Assembly (NCBI GenBank): GCA_947579605.1
Contig: OX388313.1
Span: 27,345,214 to 27,409,213, forward strand
Direction of reading: 5' to 3'
Origin: Athripsodes cinereus
Taxonomy: Eukaryota > Arthropoda > Insecta > Trichoptera > Leptoceridae
Length of the DNA stretch: 64,000 nt
Shown here: positions 44,780 through 54,709 of the stretch, in pieces
Position numbering within the stretch: position 1 is the first letter of the stretch
Layout of the letters: every line of letters begins with the position of its first letter
Notes under the pieces: model-generated
Seen by the model: only the letters and a program-made list of their open reading frames with translations
Told to the model about the DNA's origin: nothing
Databases searched by the model: none
Made by a program: the position numbers and the translations under genes

Positions 44780-45010
44780 ATTTTATGCGTATCGTAGATA
44801 AATTACACTTGAAACGTGGTCTTCCGAGGATCAAATGGCGAGATCAAAATAAACCAAATCCTACAGAACGGAAACGTGTCGAGCATATTGAATAGGAGAG
44901 CATGCATGTGAAATTGTATGACAGTAACGGAAGCGAAAGGTGTACATATGCAAGGTTAGGAGGAAGTGGCGCTCGATCCTTTCTGCCTAACCCATGAGGT
45001 AGACTTGATT
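44780..45010 (+). pseudogene. RTE-like LINE C-terminus, diverged
   Basis: The plus frame reads KLHLKRGLPRIKWRDQ. The RGRPRxKWxDQ pattern is RTE-like. The end, CTTTCTGCCTAACCCATGAG, resembles the 'LPNP' end of local LINEs. Stops interrupt it. Confidence 0.45.
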
Positions 45011-45196
45011 TTTTTTTAAAGTGTTCTAGCACCGCTACGCACATACATAGTCACAGGTAATGTGTATTACAGAACACATGATTGTATTAGTAACCAAGTA
45101 GCATCACTGTGATTGGCTGGTGCATTGTGTGGTGTGTGTAGTATACTCATTACTGAAGAATGTGTTAGTAATCATTTACCTATAAGCGGGGCAATC

Positions 45197-45545
45197 TTAT
45201 ATGAATACTACTCTAAACGGCGTGATGGTATGAAGCTTTGTTTTCTTCTTCTCCTTGGGCACATATAAGTCGCACATGGTGGTGGGGTCTGCCTTTCTTG
45301 TTTTATTTCCCCACTTGGTTCTGTCGAGTGCATCTTCATGGGAAACATTGCGTTCCGTAAACAAACAGTTCAGCATGTCTTGTCTCATTTTTTTTACACC
45401 ATCTGCGCTTTGGCCTTCCTCTTGGCCTCTTGCCGATAACCTTAATACATTGTGCTTTATTGCCTACATACTCAGATGGTATCCTGGTCACATTGTCGTA
45501 CCATCGCAATCTGCTCTCCAATGAATGAAAATGAAAGTAAATGTA
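45197..45545 (-). pseudogene. RTE-like LINE C-terminal domain with a frameshift
   Basis: Frame one (45620-45336) gives SRLRWYDNVTRIPSEYVGN and GKRPRGRPKRRW. Frame two (45388-45197) continues with MRQDMLNCLFTER, EDALDRTKWGNKTRKADPTT and M. LRWYxxVxRMP, GRRPRGRPKRRW and DRxKWRxxTRKADPTT are successive motifs of one RTE C-terminus, so one frameshift separates them. Confidence 0.8.
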
Positions 45546-45549
45546 ATTA

Positions 45550-46040
45550 TGTTGAAAAAAATAAATAAACGGCCATTCTAAAAAAGACATTTCTGATATA
45601 GTGTTGTTTCCCTTTGACATTCAGTATAATATACAAAACAACAAAATAATGTTTCTAGGTATCGTAAATAAAACAATAAATTGCTCGGAATAATAAGGGA
45701 TGTAGTCTAATATATCTACAACTTTTTACCTGAAATAAATGAGTTGGAAACATTTATTCAGAAATATTCTAACCACCTTTCTACTACCCGCTATCAATTT
45801 ACTTACATACATAATGTAAACCTTACTTTTATTGTTGTATTTTAAATTGTTAACTTTCGAACAGGTTTTTTATTTTATTTTTGTTTTTGAGCCCCGAAAT
45901 GAAATAATAATAATATATTGTGTATTCACTGCTACAATATTGTGTATTTGTTTTTTGTTCTATTTGATTTTGAAACAATAATATATGATGAATGTAAAGG
46001 ATTCAATATTAAAATAAAGATGATTTTTATGATGTCTTAT
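45550..46040. other. AT-rich DNA, nothing firm
   Basis: A plus-strand stretch near 45700-45830 could be a very old LINE remnant. No motif is good enough to name. Confidence 0.35.
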
Positions 46041-46044
46041 ATGT

Positions 46045-46335
46045 TAAGGATGAAGCAAAAAGCAGACTAATTGTGCCATCTCGATCTCGCGAGACAGGCT
46101 TTGGAGAAGAGCACTCAGTGTTGCCCCAGTCCCAGATGCTAGAACAAGCTGCTTCTGAGTCTGCAAGAGGAGGCGAATGGAGAGAGCTTTAGAAGAAGGC
46201 TGAAGACGCACCTTTTTGCTGGAAGTTTCGGGTGATGGACGCGGAGCCTTTGAGGTCATGTTATGAGTAACAGCGCTCTACAAATTTAATTGTCCATGTA
46301 TGGACATATACAAATAAGAATAAATAAACCCAACT
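46045..46335 (+). pseudogene. CR1/L2-like LINE C-terminus and tail
   Basis: The plus frame reads ESFRRRLKTHLFAGSFG, stop near 46237, the usual 'SF.RRLKTHLF' ending of L2/CR1-type proteins. A short 3' UTR and an AATAAGAATAAATAAA tail follow. The minus 71-codon frame across it is a shadow. Confidence 0.7.
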
Positions 46336-46427
46336 ACGTTTTGTCAAATACATCTGACATTGAATTCTAGGCTTGATTCACTCGATTGCAGGTATTTTGC
46401 CGTGTAAGTAAGCAAAAATAAGGATCT

Positions 46428-46650
46428 CCGGCATAGAGTGGGGATCCCACTGTTTTCTATAAATTTTCGAGTGTTCTGTAAAAAGTAAGTAATCGTTAAA
46501 CATCCCATCTAAAAGAATTTAATATCTTTATTTCAGTGATAAGGCATGCCACTTATCCTGATTATCTTAACTTATATTGTCACGGAGATGATGACATGCA
46601 TGTTTATTACAATTATGTTCGTGGGAAATGACGTGATTCTATTATGATTG
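46428..46650 (+). repeat. Repeat family 1 copy, diverged
   Basis: AGAGTGGGGATCCCACTGTT, TTTTCGAGTGTTCTGTAAAA, AAGGCATGCCACTTATCCTG and GGGAAATGACGTGATTC keep the family order. Confidence 0.6.
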
Positions 46651-46654
46651 AATG

Positions 46655-47125
46655 AATGAATAGAGTACTTCCTTTCTACTATTTCTTCTCTAAAAGGTCA
46701 ATGAAAGCGTCGGAAATAAATAAATCTACCTTCTTACAAAGGACGTGTGTTCACTAAAAGATGATATTTATTAAGTCTAACAAGAAATAATAATCGACAC
46801 ATTTAAGTCCGTCCGTATATTTATAACAAGAAATGTTCTCAACAAAAAGCGTAATTAGGAAATACAGAAAAAAAATAATACACTTTATACAAGATCTTAA
46901 CCCTTCGGGTAGGTTTAAGGCAAAAAACATTGTAAATATCTCAGAAAAATTAGTGCTATAAAGAGTATATTGTTCTGCTTATTGTGTCGAAATACAACAT
47001 TTTTAGTTCAATTAGGATTTCGGGATTATCTACAGTTAATACTGGGATCCCTGGATAGTCCCGGAATTGTATTGAGAATGAAAAGTGGTAAAAAAACATT
47101 TAGTAAACCATGTCAAAATCTGTTT
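46655..47125. other. AT-rich DNA, no gene seen
   Basis: A TCCCGGGA-like pair (GGGATTATCTACAGTTAATA ... GGGATCCCTGG) near 47020 hints at old repeat DNA. Nothing firm. Confidence 0.4.
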
Positions 47126-47129
47126 TTTA

Positions 47130-47470
47130 TTAATTATATTTTGGCAATGTATTTAAGTTTTAAATTATATTCTTTTATTTTTCTATACAATAAATCACAA
47201 ACGACTAAGTGAATACCGTGTGCAAAACAAACTTGGTGCTCTGCACTTACAAGTTTTTCCAACCTTCAGCATAACATTTGGACCATCAGTGACTATTGCC
47301 ACAATATCGGTATCGAACTCAGAAAGGTGCTTTTCTAAGATACATAAACAGGTTTCGGCTGTCAGTTATTCATTAATGCGAATGTGTCCCATATTCCTGA
47401 CTAATTCAACAATTGTACTAATCCCGAAAATCCTAAGATTCGTAAAATTTAGTACTTACCGAAATTTTCG
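47130..47470 (-). pseudogene. hAT-type (ZBED-like) transposase relic
   Basis: The minus strand reads ILEKHLSEFDTDIVAIVTDG and PNVMLKVGK, then after a frameshift QVCFAHGIHLVVCDLLYRK and EYNLKLKYIAKI before a stop. 'D.DIVA.VTDG..VM..FGK' followed by 'Q.CFAHGIHL.VCD.LY.K' is the RNase H-like core of hAT transposases, including the HGIHLVVCD string. At least one frameshift and missing flanks make it inactive. It is not obviously the source of the hAT-like MITEs at 11453 and 30875. Confidence 0.7.
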
Positions 47471-47479
47471 GGACTAAAT

Positions 47480-47562
47480 TTAACGAACCCGGGATTGAAT
47501 CCACAACTTGTGACTCAAGGGTAAAATCGTTACCTCAGCGCTACGCCAATCGTCACATCTGC
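47480..47562 (-). repeat. tRNA-derived SINE head
   Basis: The minus strand reads TGGCGTAGCGCTGAGGTAAC (A box) and GGATTCAATCCCGGGTTCG (B box) about 40 bases later. It has no complete cloverleaf, so it is a SINE and not a tRNA gene. Confidence 0.5.
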
Positions 47563-47564
47563 AA

Positions 47565-48090
47565 GTGTGTTTGTAAATTTGATATTTATTTTTTGAGCGA
47601 CGCCAGTCTACGACAGGACATTATAATACTGTCTTATACAAAGCTATAATCCTTGCCTCAGCTTGGCTTAAGCCACATCGTGTATGTAAGCTCCACAATA
47701 TAAAAACATCAATTAGTCAAAGAATATTACTACTACGTAGAACTATGTGTTATCTCATTTCATCACTTAATCCATTTTTCCTCTTTTTTTTAATTATTAG
47801 ATTGATGAAAGCTTAGAAAAAATAAGAAAGCATTCTTTAAATGTCAACTCCATTAATTATTTATTTTCGTTTGTACGAGTATTGAAAGCTTTTTAAATGT
47901 CACCACAAGAAAAGTACTTCTTATTGCTTACATTGCTAATGATAAATATTGATTATTTTACATAGCCTGTTAAATCAACAAGCAATAACATAATTTTATA
48001 GTATCCGAGGCTTTATGTGGGACATACAAAAACCTCAGCATTAATCTTAATTGGTTAACAATTTTAAACTTTTCATATTTACATTATTCA
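47565..48090. other. AT-rich DNA, nothing recognised
   Basis: No supported feature. Confidence 0.5.
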
Positions 48091-48093
48091 CTT

Positions 48094-48132
48094 AGAGCTA
48101 TTGTCACAATTATAATTTGTGACAATAGCTCT
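48094..48132. repeat. Perfect 16-bp hairpin, 7-base loop
   Basis: AGAGCTATTGTCACAA, loop TTATAAT, then the exact inverse ending at 48132. No surrounding gene. Confidence 0.8.
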
Positions 48133-48244
48133 GTGGCTATTAACCAACAAACTTCACAATATATAGATAGAACGGATGCCACTATTTTCTGTAAACTTTG
48201 GAGTAAACTTGTATACAGCAGGTAAATAGTTTGTAATCTTACTC

Positions 48245-48390
48245 TACATCGCTATTCTTGTCCACTGCCGAACATAAGCCTTCTCCATATTACTCCAGGC
48301 ACCTCTAGCCTTGGCTTTTGTAACCGGTTATCGCCGATTCTTTTGATATAATCAGACCATCGAACAAGAGGTCTTTTTCTTTTTTTTCTC
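48245..48390 (-). pseudogene. RTE-like LINE C-terminus, diverged
   Basis: Reverse complement aligns with 16082-16222 along its length (plus-strand GTCCACTGCCGAACATAAGC, CTCCAGGCACCTCTAGCCTT, then GATTCTTTTGATATAATCAG). Indels break the frame. Confidence 0.7.
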
Positions 48391-48399
48391 TTCATATTA

Positions 48400-49070
48400 T
48401 TTTGTCTTTGATCTGCCTAGCAACCTAGCAACATGTCTATGACCAATTTGACCTGTCCCTCTTTAGATGACGTCAATCGCATAAGTTCACATCTTTTATT
48501 CATTGATGAAGCATGCAACCTTTCTTATTTTCTTTTCTTATTTTACCAGATATGAAGATGACGAAACATATTAAATGCTATGAATCCGCTGGTTGTATTA
48601 AATCACAGCATATCTTGTTCAAAAAATTGTACGAGATAGGCTGTGATACTTGGATAGGTAAAATAATGACTAAGTCATTTTATAAGAGTGTTTTCTCTAA
48701 ATTATATTGCTTCATTGATTTCATAAACTTCTATCATCTAAAATATTATGATAGGAAGTTATGGCACTGAAAAATAAATATTATATGAGAAAATATCCTA
48801 AAGAGGCTTCTACTACTACAACTACAATATAATCACTACATCAATAAAGGCTTCGTATATTCTATGGAAAGCATGTACGATATATATTTGCAATTAAAGG
48901 ATGCCTTACGATCTCCCTACCGTATTCTATATACACGTACCTGAAAATAAAACCTTCAGCTCAAAACCTGAAAACCGTTCCCAAGGGTTAATTTGATTTA
49001 TATACATCTTTAGTCTTATTTTATAAATTTAGAATAGAAAAATACAAATCTCAAATAAATCTTCTCATTT
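48400..49070. other. AT-rich DNA with one unassigned frame
   Basis: The 85-codon frame 48513-48770 has no recognised domain. Its Met-rich start lies in repeat-like DNA, so I do not call a gene. Confidence 0.35.
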
Positions 49071-49075
49071 CTCAA

Positions 49076-49400
49076 ATGTTAAAAGATTGTTTGTGCCTGC
49101 TTGTTTATTTTCTGTATGGATGTGAAACGTGGACCTTAAAAGTCAACTCAATGAACAGACTGGAAGCATGTGAAATGTGGCTCTATTGCCGAATGCTCCG
49201 AATTCCCTGGACAGACATGGTTACTAATACCGAAATCCTGAGGCGAACTAGAGTTGACAAGGAGTTGTTGTCAACTCTAGTTGGTCAACAATGGAAGGTT
49301 TCATATCTGGGTCATGTACTACGTGGGGGAGAAAATACCACCTTCTCCAACTAATATTGAATGGTAAAATTGAGGGACGCCGAGGGCTCGCAGAAAATAA
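49076..49400 (+). pseudogene. RTE-like LINE C-terminal domain, truncated at both ends
   Basis: The frame reads YFLYGCETWTLKVNSMNRLE, ACEMWLYCRMLRIPWTDMVT, NTEILRRTRVDKELL and VSYLGHVLRGGEN. GKIEGRRG follows in another frame at about 49365. YGCETWTL, NRLEAxEMW, RMLRIPWTD and YLGHVLRG are canonical RTE motifs. The 3' end is lost near 49395. Confidence 0.85.
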
Positions 49401-49404
49401 TCTA

Positions 49405-49735
49405 TTTTTTAAAGAAGTACAATGACGTATTTAGAGCATTTCTAAATTTCATTTCACTGTAAAGTGTCGTGCAAAAAATAGATCCCCCACTGATTAAATT
49501 AAAACGTCACATGGACGGAATGGACGGACGGACGGACACAAAGAAATGGAATAATGATACCAAAATATGTAGGTATATACATAAAACAATATGTATGTAT
49601 GTACCTAACATAATAATGATATGAAGATAAGAGAAAGTTAATGAAAAGAAAAACGACATAAATAATTAATAAAAAAATATATGAAACTTATAGGTATGAA
49701 TGAATACCTACAAGTTTCATAATATCTTATCTTTC
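49405..49735. other. AT-rich DNA with GGAC run
   Basis: GGACGGAATGGACGGACGGA at about 49514 is a short GGAC tandem. AGGTATGAATGAATACCT near 49692 forms a small hairpin. Confidence 0.45.
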
Positions 49736-49739
49736 ATAA

Positions 49740-49987
49740 CGATGGTATAGCGCACAGATGTGGTAAGTGCAGTTTTTACCGAAAATGAGTTACTATACGC
49801 ATCCGAATCTATATCATCTGAAGTATGTTCCTTAGGAATATTATTGCGTAACTCTGTGTCATTCACGAGATATTTAACAAAAACTATGCGTGGTTAGTAC
49901 TAAATTGTATGGCATCTCAAACTTTCAACATTGATTATCTCAAAACTATGAAAACTGCACTTACCACATCTGTGCGCTATGCCATCG
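49740..49987. mobile_element. 248-bp MITE with 36-bp inverted ends and ATAA flanks
   Basis: CGATGGTATAGCGCACAGAT, GTGGTAAGTGCAGTTTT on the left is mirrored on the right (AAAACTGCACTTACCACATC ... GCCATCG) with one mismatch. ATAA flanks both sides (49736-49739, 49988-49991). There is no transposase, and the superfamily is unclear from a 4-bp duplication. Confidence 0.8.
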
Positions 49988-49991
49988 ATAA

Positions 49992-50390
49992 TATCTTAAT
50001 ATCTTTGGTTGCATTGTTCATTATTTGTTGTACCTACTGTTTGTTACATTTTGCTACATATAACGACAGTCAAGGTACCTGTAAGATATTACCAATCTAT
50101 TATTAGACTTATTCTTACATTCAAACAGGTAGTTGTGTGTACAAGGGCGTCCCTAGCTAGCTACTAAGTATAAGGATAATATAAAAATATAGGCGGTACA
50201 ATTTCCATGAAAATAAAATAAGACTCCTTCGCTTGCAAATTGAAGAAGGAAATTACAATTTTTCTTCACAAATTGAGGTTACTCACAACCAATTATCTGA
50301 CAAATATTTACGAGTTGTATCTCAGATGTATGAATATTACTGAAAAACTTGAAATTTCTAATTTTATGTGAGTTACACTGTGGAAATTCA
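49992..50390. other. AT-rich DNA, nothing recognised
   Basis: No supported feature. Confidence 0.5.
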
Positions 50391-50394
50391 TTTT

Positions 50395-50662
50395 ATAAAA
50401 TAAAAATAACAAACTTTGTTTAATTCCACTTTAGTCAATACAAGAAATAACTAAAACGTTTTCGGGCTTACACCCATCTTCAGTAGTTACGTGCTTTTTG
50501 TAGACAAGTAGTTACGTGTTAGTAGTTACGTGCTTTTTGTAGCTTTTTGTCTACAAAAAGCACGTAACTACTGAAGATGGGTGTAAGCCCGAAAACATTT
50601 TAGTTATTTCTTGTATTGACTAAAGTGGAATTAAACAAAGTTTGTTATTTTTATTTTATTTT
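50395..50662. repeat. Long foldback of two Penelope-like ends with hammerhead-type cores
   Basis: Arms of about 113 bp (50395-50507 and 50547-50660) are inverse with one mismatch (ACGTTTTAG versus ACATTTTAG) until they diverge at the outer edge. Each has CTGAAGA, a GGGT-GTAA-GCCC stem-loop, then GAAAAC, and ends with AAAGTGGAATTAAACA. On the right arm CTGAAGA is 50571-50577 and GAAA 50591-50594. The 39-base loop repeats TAGTTACGTG. Confidence 0.8.
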
Positions 50663-50727
50663 TTGAAATTTCATTGTTTATAAGATACATTTCGAGTGTG
50701 AAAAGTAGTTCGAAAAATAAAGATTCT

Positions 50728-51920
50728 TTCAAACTTATTCATAAAATTACCACTTCATGATACACCTGTCAAAAATATTCGTGAATACATTTTGATCAAA
50801 ATTTACCAAAATACCCTTTATAATCGGCATATAATGATAGAACTTTCTAACATATTTCTAAAACCATCACTTCATGATAGACCTGTCAAAAACATGCATA
50901 AAAACAATTTTGATCAAAATCTATCAAATAACCCACATAATCGTCATATTATGATTGAACTGTCAAACAAATTAATAAAATCACCACTTCATGGTAGACC
51001 AATCAAAAAATATGTACATTTTGATCAAAATTTACCAAAATACCCTTTATAATCGGCATATAATGATAGAAATTCAAACTTATTCCTAAAACCATCACTT
51101 CATGATAGACCTGTCAAAAACATGCGTAAAAACAATTTTGATCAAAATCTATCAAATAACCCACATAATCGACATATCATGATTAAACTGTTAATCCACT
51201 TTATCTTTTCTTTCTTCGATCGAAAAAATCACCACTTTATGGAAGACCTGTCAAAATTTCTCTATTTATATTTTGAACAAAATTTACCAATAAAACCCAC
51301 ATTATCATCATGTCAGGATAGAACTGTCAAAATATTCATAAAATCACCACTTCATGGTAGACATAGTAGAGAATTCTAAATACCGGTATAATCGTCATTG
51401 ATTGAACTGTCTAACATATATTCATTAAACCATAAAATTATGGTAGACCTATGAAAAATTTGAATAGATTGTCAAGAATTAATTCATAAAATAGCTAATT
51501 CATGGTCTACCTGTCAAAAATATTCATATAAATTTTATCATCCAAGTCTATCAAAATACGCATATAATCATCATATCATGATAGAACTGTGAAACATACT
51601 ATAAGTTTCATGGTAGACCTGTATTCACATAAAATTTTTGATCAAATTTAACCAAAAAACCCAAAAAATCGTCAAATCATGATTGAATTGTCAAAATATT
51701 CATGAAATTACCATTTCATGGTAGACCTGTCAAAATTATTCGTAAATATTGAGCAAAATTTCCCAAAATACCCGAAGAACTGTCAAATTCACCACTTTAT
51801 GATATATATAGAAACGTATTGATCAAAATCTACCCACCCGTCATCTCATGATTGAACGGCCAAAAATATTCATAAAATCATTAGTTCACAGCAGACCTAT
51901 CAAAATTATTCTTAAAAACA
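50728..51920. repeat. ~115-bp satellite with two-unit higher-order pattern
   Basis: About ten diverged units built on CACTTCATGGTAGACCTGTC, ATTTTGATCAAAATCTACCA and ATAATCGTCATATCATGATT. Phrases such as CCCTTTATAATCGGCATATA recur 229 bp apart (50814 and 51043), so odd and even units form dimers at the left end. The array ends abruptly at the LTR at 51921. The frames 50792-51052 and 51122-51379 are by-products. Confidence 0.9.
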
Positions 51921-52865
51921 TGATATGGGGGGGTGAGAGAGATGGTGAAAGAATGGGTTTTGGTTGAGGATAAAATAAATAAAATATTATGCCAAAAATG
52001 CCAGCGGCTGAGACTCTACTGGGCTACTCACAGCACTCCAGGAGTTAAAACAATAAAATGGTCTCGATTAAATTATACAGTGAGGCTATATAAATTAAGA
52101 GACGACAAGTTATCTGTAATTAAATGGACGAATGTGTAAAAGACAAATTTAGATTCAAATCAACATTTAATTAAAAATAAAAAATTCTTACCACTATTAC
52201 AAACACACGTTTAAACAGCAACACAATACTACGACTTACTCACTACCCCGTATTGTCTGTGCACACGTAATTATCCCAATATAAAAAAAAACACTTGATT
52301 ATTATTTCAATAAAAACGCACTTTTAAAATAATTAAATTTCACTTTGCGATGATTGTAATGGATCCCACGATGAGGGCGCCTCTGGCATGGAAATGCCTA
52401 GAGGCAAACAAGTTGAAGAAGGCGCCCCTTGGCGCAGTGCTGGGAGGGCGAAGTCCCACGTCCGAGGCTCCTGGAGGCAATTAACAGCCTACACAGGTAC
52501 GAAGTTGGCACGTCATGGCTTCAGGAGGAGAATATCTCAACTCAACTGAAGCCCAATGACTAGAGACACTTGTCTCTCTGAAGGTCAGCTGATGAGTGAT
52601 GGCAGGAGCGATCCTTATACCAAGGACGCCTGTTTACGACTCACTGCTCGCTACGACTCACTGATAACGACTGTTCACCACTGATGGCTGATGGAGACTC
52701 ACTTCTGTTCAAGGACATTTCTCTGCTGTTCCTTGAGTGGTGTAGAGAGGGGTTGGTCCTACCCCTTCGATGACGCGATACATCCACGTGCAGCGGCGTG
52801 ATTGGTTGATTGCAGTAGCAATACACGCCTACTGCAAGTTCCATTGTATTACGGGTACAACTGCA
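51921..52865 (-). repeat. LTR element A, left LTR (3' LTR in sense)
   Basis: 51921-52496 appears identical to 55955-56530. In sense (minus) orientation the LTR ends CCCCATATCA at 51921. A TATA box (TATAAGG, 52619-52613) lies beyond the shared part, which implies the LTR extends further right. The best start is TGCAGTTGTACCCG at 52865, preceded in sense by GCAGACAAGGG as a weak polypurine tract. The outer edge at 51921 is firm and the inner edge at 52865 is tentative. A 68-codon frame (51933-52139) is repeated in both LTRs and is not a gene. Confidence 0.75.
52613..52619 (-). promoter_or_regulatory. Probable TATA box of LTR A
   Basis: TATAAGG on the minus strand, in a GC-richer stretch than its surroundings. 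It would start the element A transcript near 52585. Confidence 0.4.
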
Positions 52866-53902
52866 CCCTTGTCTGCATTCCAGGAATTATGTACATGATG
52901 AAATAAATATTTACAAATAAGTTTGATATTGTTAAGCGTCCAATGCGCTGATTTATAATTATTAATTAATTCACATATGAATATTTAAAGCGTCTCTTGC
53001 ACTGATATTAAATATAAAACATTTCTTGTGTCCATTATCACCATTATTATTATAGCGTCTTTTCGCACAGCACAAATAACACACATCTTATTCTATTACA
53101 TAGCACAATACAACCCTTTAGGTAGATAATTAAATACTCAAACTACGTATGTTACAATAAAATTAAAATTCATACCTAAAGAGTCGTTTACATAATTCAA
53201 AACATATCATCGGTATCGACACTCAATATCTCGAAGCGTAGGTACATATAAAAAATTCCAACCAAGCCGATACTAAATAATAACAATAATACAAACGCAT
53301 TCTATAATATTCATTTTAAAAACAATTAGCCGAAGTATGTACACAATGAATGCGCCTTAATACTTTGAGTTATTATTATTTTATTACCCCTGTTGCTATG
53401 TAGGTACAAATTTAAATAAACAATGATATTTTTTATATAGGTACGAAGATTAGTAAACAATTAAGAACAATATTAACGCAGGTACCTTTTAAGTACGACG
53501 ATATTTTTAATGTTGGGACTTTCAGAGTTCTTATGAACTGCATTGTTTTATATTGAAATCCCGTACAACTTTCTAAATAACAATTATATTTTTTAATGAT
53601 AACTTTTCGGCACAATACCTACTATACCGGGCATATCAAATCGCCACCCATTCCTTGTCGAAAAGTTATCCATTCTTTACAATACTCATCACACAATAAA
53701 CTTTCAAATTCAATACAAATTATATATGAAACTATCTATAAAATTCAACACAATTAGCAAGTAGGTAGGTGCACACACATTTCAATTTAAAATCATAAAC
53801 AAATTTTAAACGCATTTCGTTTTACTTTACATCTTTTAAAATCAGCTCAATTTCAAATTACAAAAATACACATACATTGTCTAACATACATTTCGTATGT
53901 GA
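52866..53902 (-). other. Element A, non-coding 3' internal region
   Basis: AT-rich with no open frame above 67 codons and no polymerase, protease or integrase motif on either strand. It lies between the last possible ORF and the left LTR. Confidence 0.5.
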
Positions 53903-54445
53903 CTAAAATATACATAGGTAGATGTGACTCTTTATACAAAACGAATATTGTACTCCTTCATACTTTTCCACTCTACAAGCATGCTTTGTGACAGCTGACT
54001 GGGGGACTGGTTCTCTCAGTCGCACATACGTCTCTCTACACAAACATCGGACCTCCATGTCCCTCACAAACTCAATAACACGGACCTCACTGTCCACACG
54101 ACGAAATACATTGGAGAACTAAGCAGGACGGAACGCTCATCGCCTCTGTGCTTATCCCATACAAACAAAACATATCCTTCATACACGTAGAATTACCATC
54201 TTCTTCATATACGCAGACTTTCTCTTCAAAACACGCAGAGTAAATACCTCTCCTTACAAATAACTCCCCGTGCCAACTGAGAATCCCTCACATATCTCTG
54301 TCACTCAAAGCATCTCTCTCCTCTGTTACAACTTCCATATTCAGAAAAACAACATTATATTCACATTTTCCACACATCCAACATCCACATAAATTATATT
54401 CACACGTTACACTCGCTGGTTACTTCAAACAAATTCTATTTTCCG
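53903..54445 (-). pseudogene. Element A, possible degraded Cys-rich second ORF
   Basis: On the sense strand one frame runs from about 54440 through LCGCWMCGKC and MEVVTEERDALSDRDM to an in-frame TGA at 54290-54288. It continues in the same frame as GELFVRRGIYSACFEEKVCV and STCMKDMFC to a stop at 54089. A third segment in another frame (54097-53903) has EVRCLCRETYVRLREPV. Cysteines are frequent and a possible N-glycosylation site (NST) is present. It could be a decayed accessory or envelope-like ORF, or an open stretch favoured by the G-rich sense strand. No family recognised. Confidence 0.25.
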
Positions 54446-54709
54446 TATTCCAAATTTAAATTAACATTTCACAACGATTAAAAGAAATAAATGCACACGT
54501 AGGCATTTAACAAAAGTTGCACCTACCTACCTACGTAATGAAAAACATTTTACACATGAAAACTACCTATCTAGTCATCCTAATTTATACTGGGCGCCAG
54601 AGATATTTTTACGGAAAATATTCAAACCATTTAAAAATATTTAAACAAAAAAACATTTTCCTACAACAAGCCTAAGTCAATCCTAATCCAATATAACACA
54701 CATATGTGA

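Noticed and set aside
5090..47560. tRNA genes suggested by A and B boxes at 5.1, 7.0, 12.1, 20.9, 35.9 and 47.5 kb
   Set aside because: None folds into an obvious cloverleaf; the shared non-tRNA bodies and poly(A) tails mark SINEs.
49248..49281. Hairpin TAGAGTTGACAA/TTGTCAACTCTA in the RTE fragment
   Set aside because: It lies in an open frame that still matches the RTE protein pattern, so it is most likely coincidental.
50792..51379. Two 85-86 codon frames with repeated PLHGRP/FDQNLP motifs
   Set aside because: They read through ~115-bp satellite units, so the protein repeat is a by-product.
54598..54610. GGGCGCCAG near 54600 as a second primer binding site
   Set aside because: It is a short palindrome in the interior, not next to an LTR edge.
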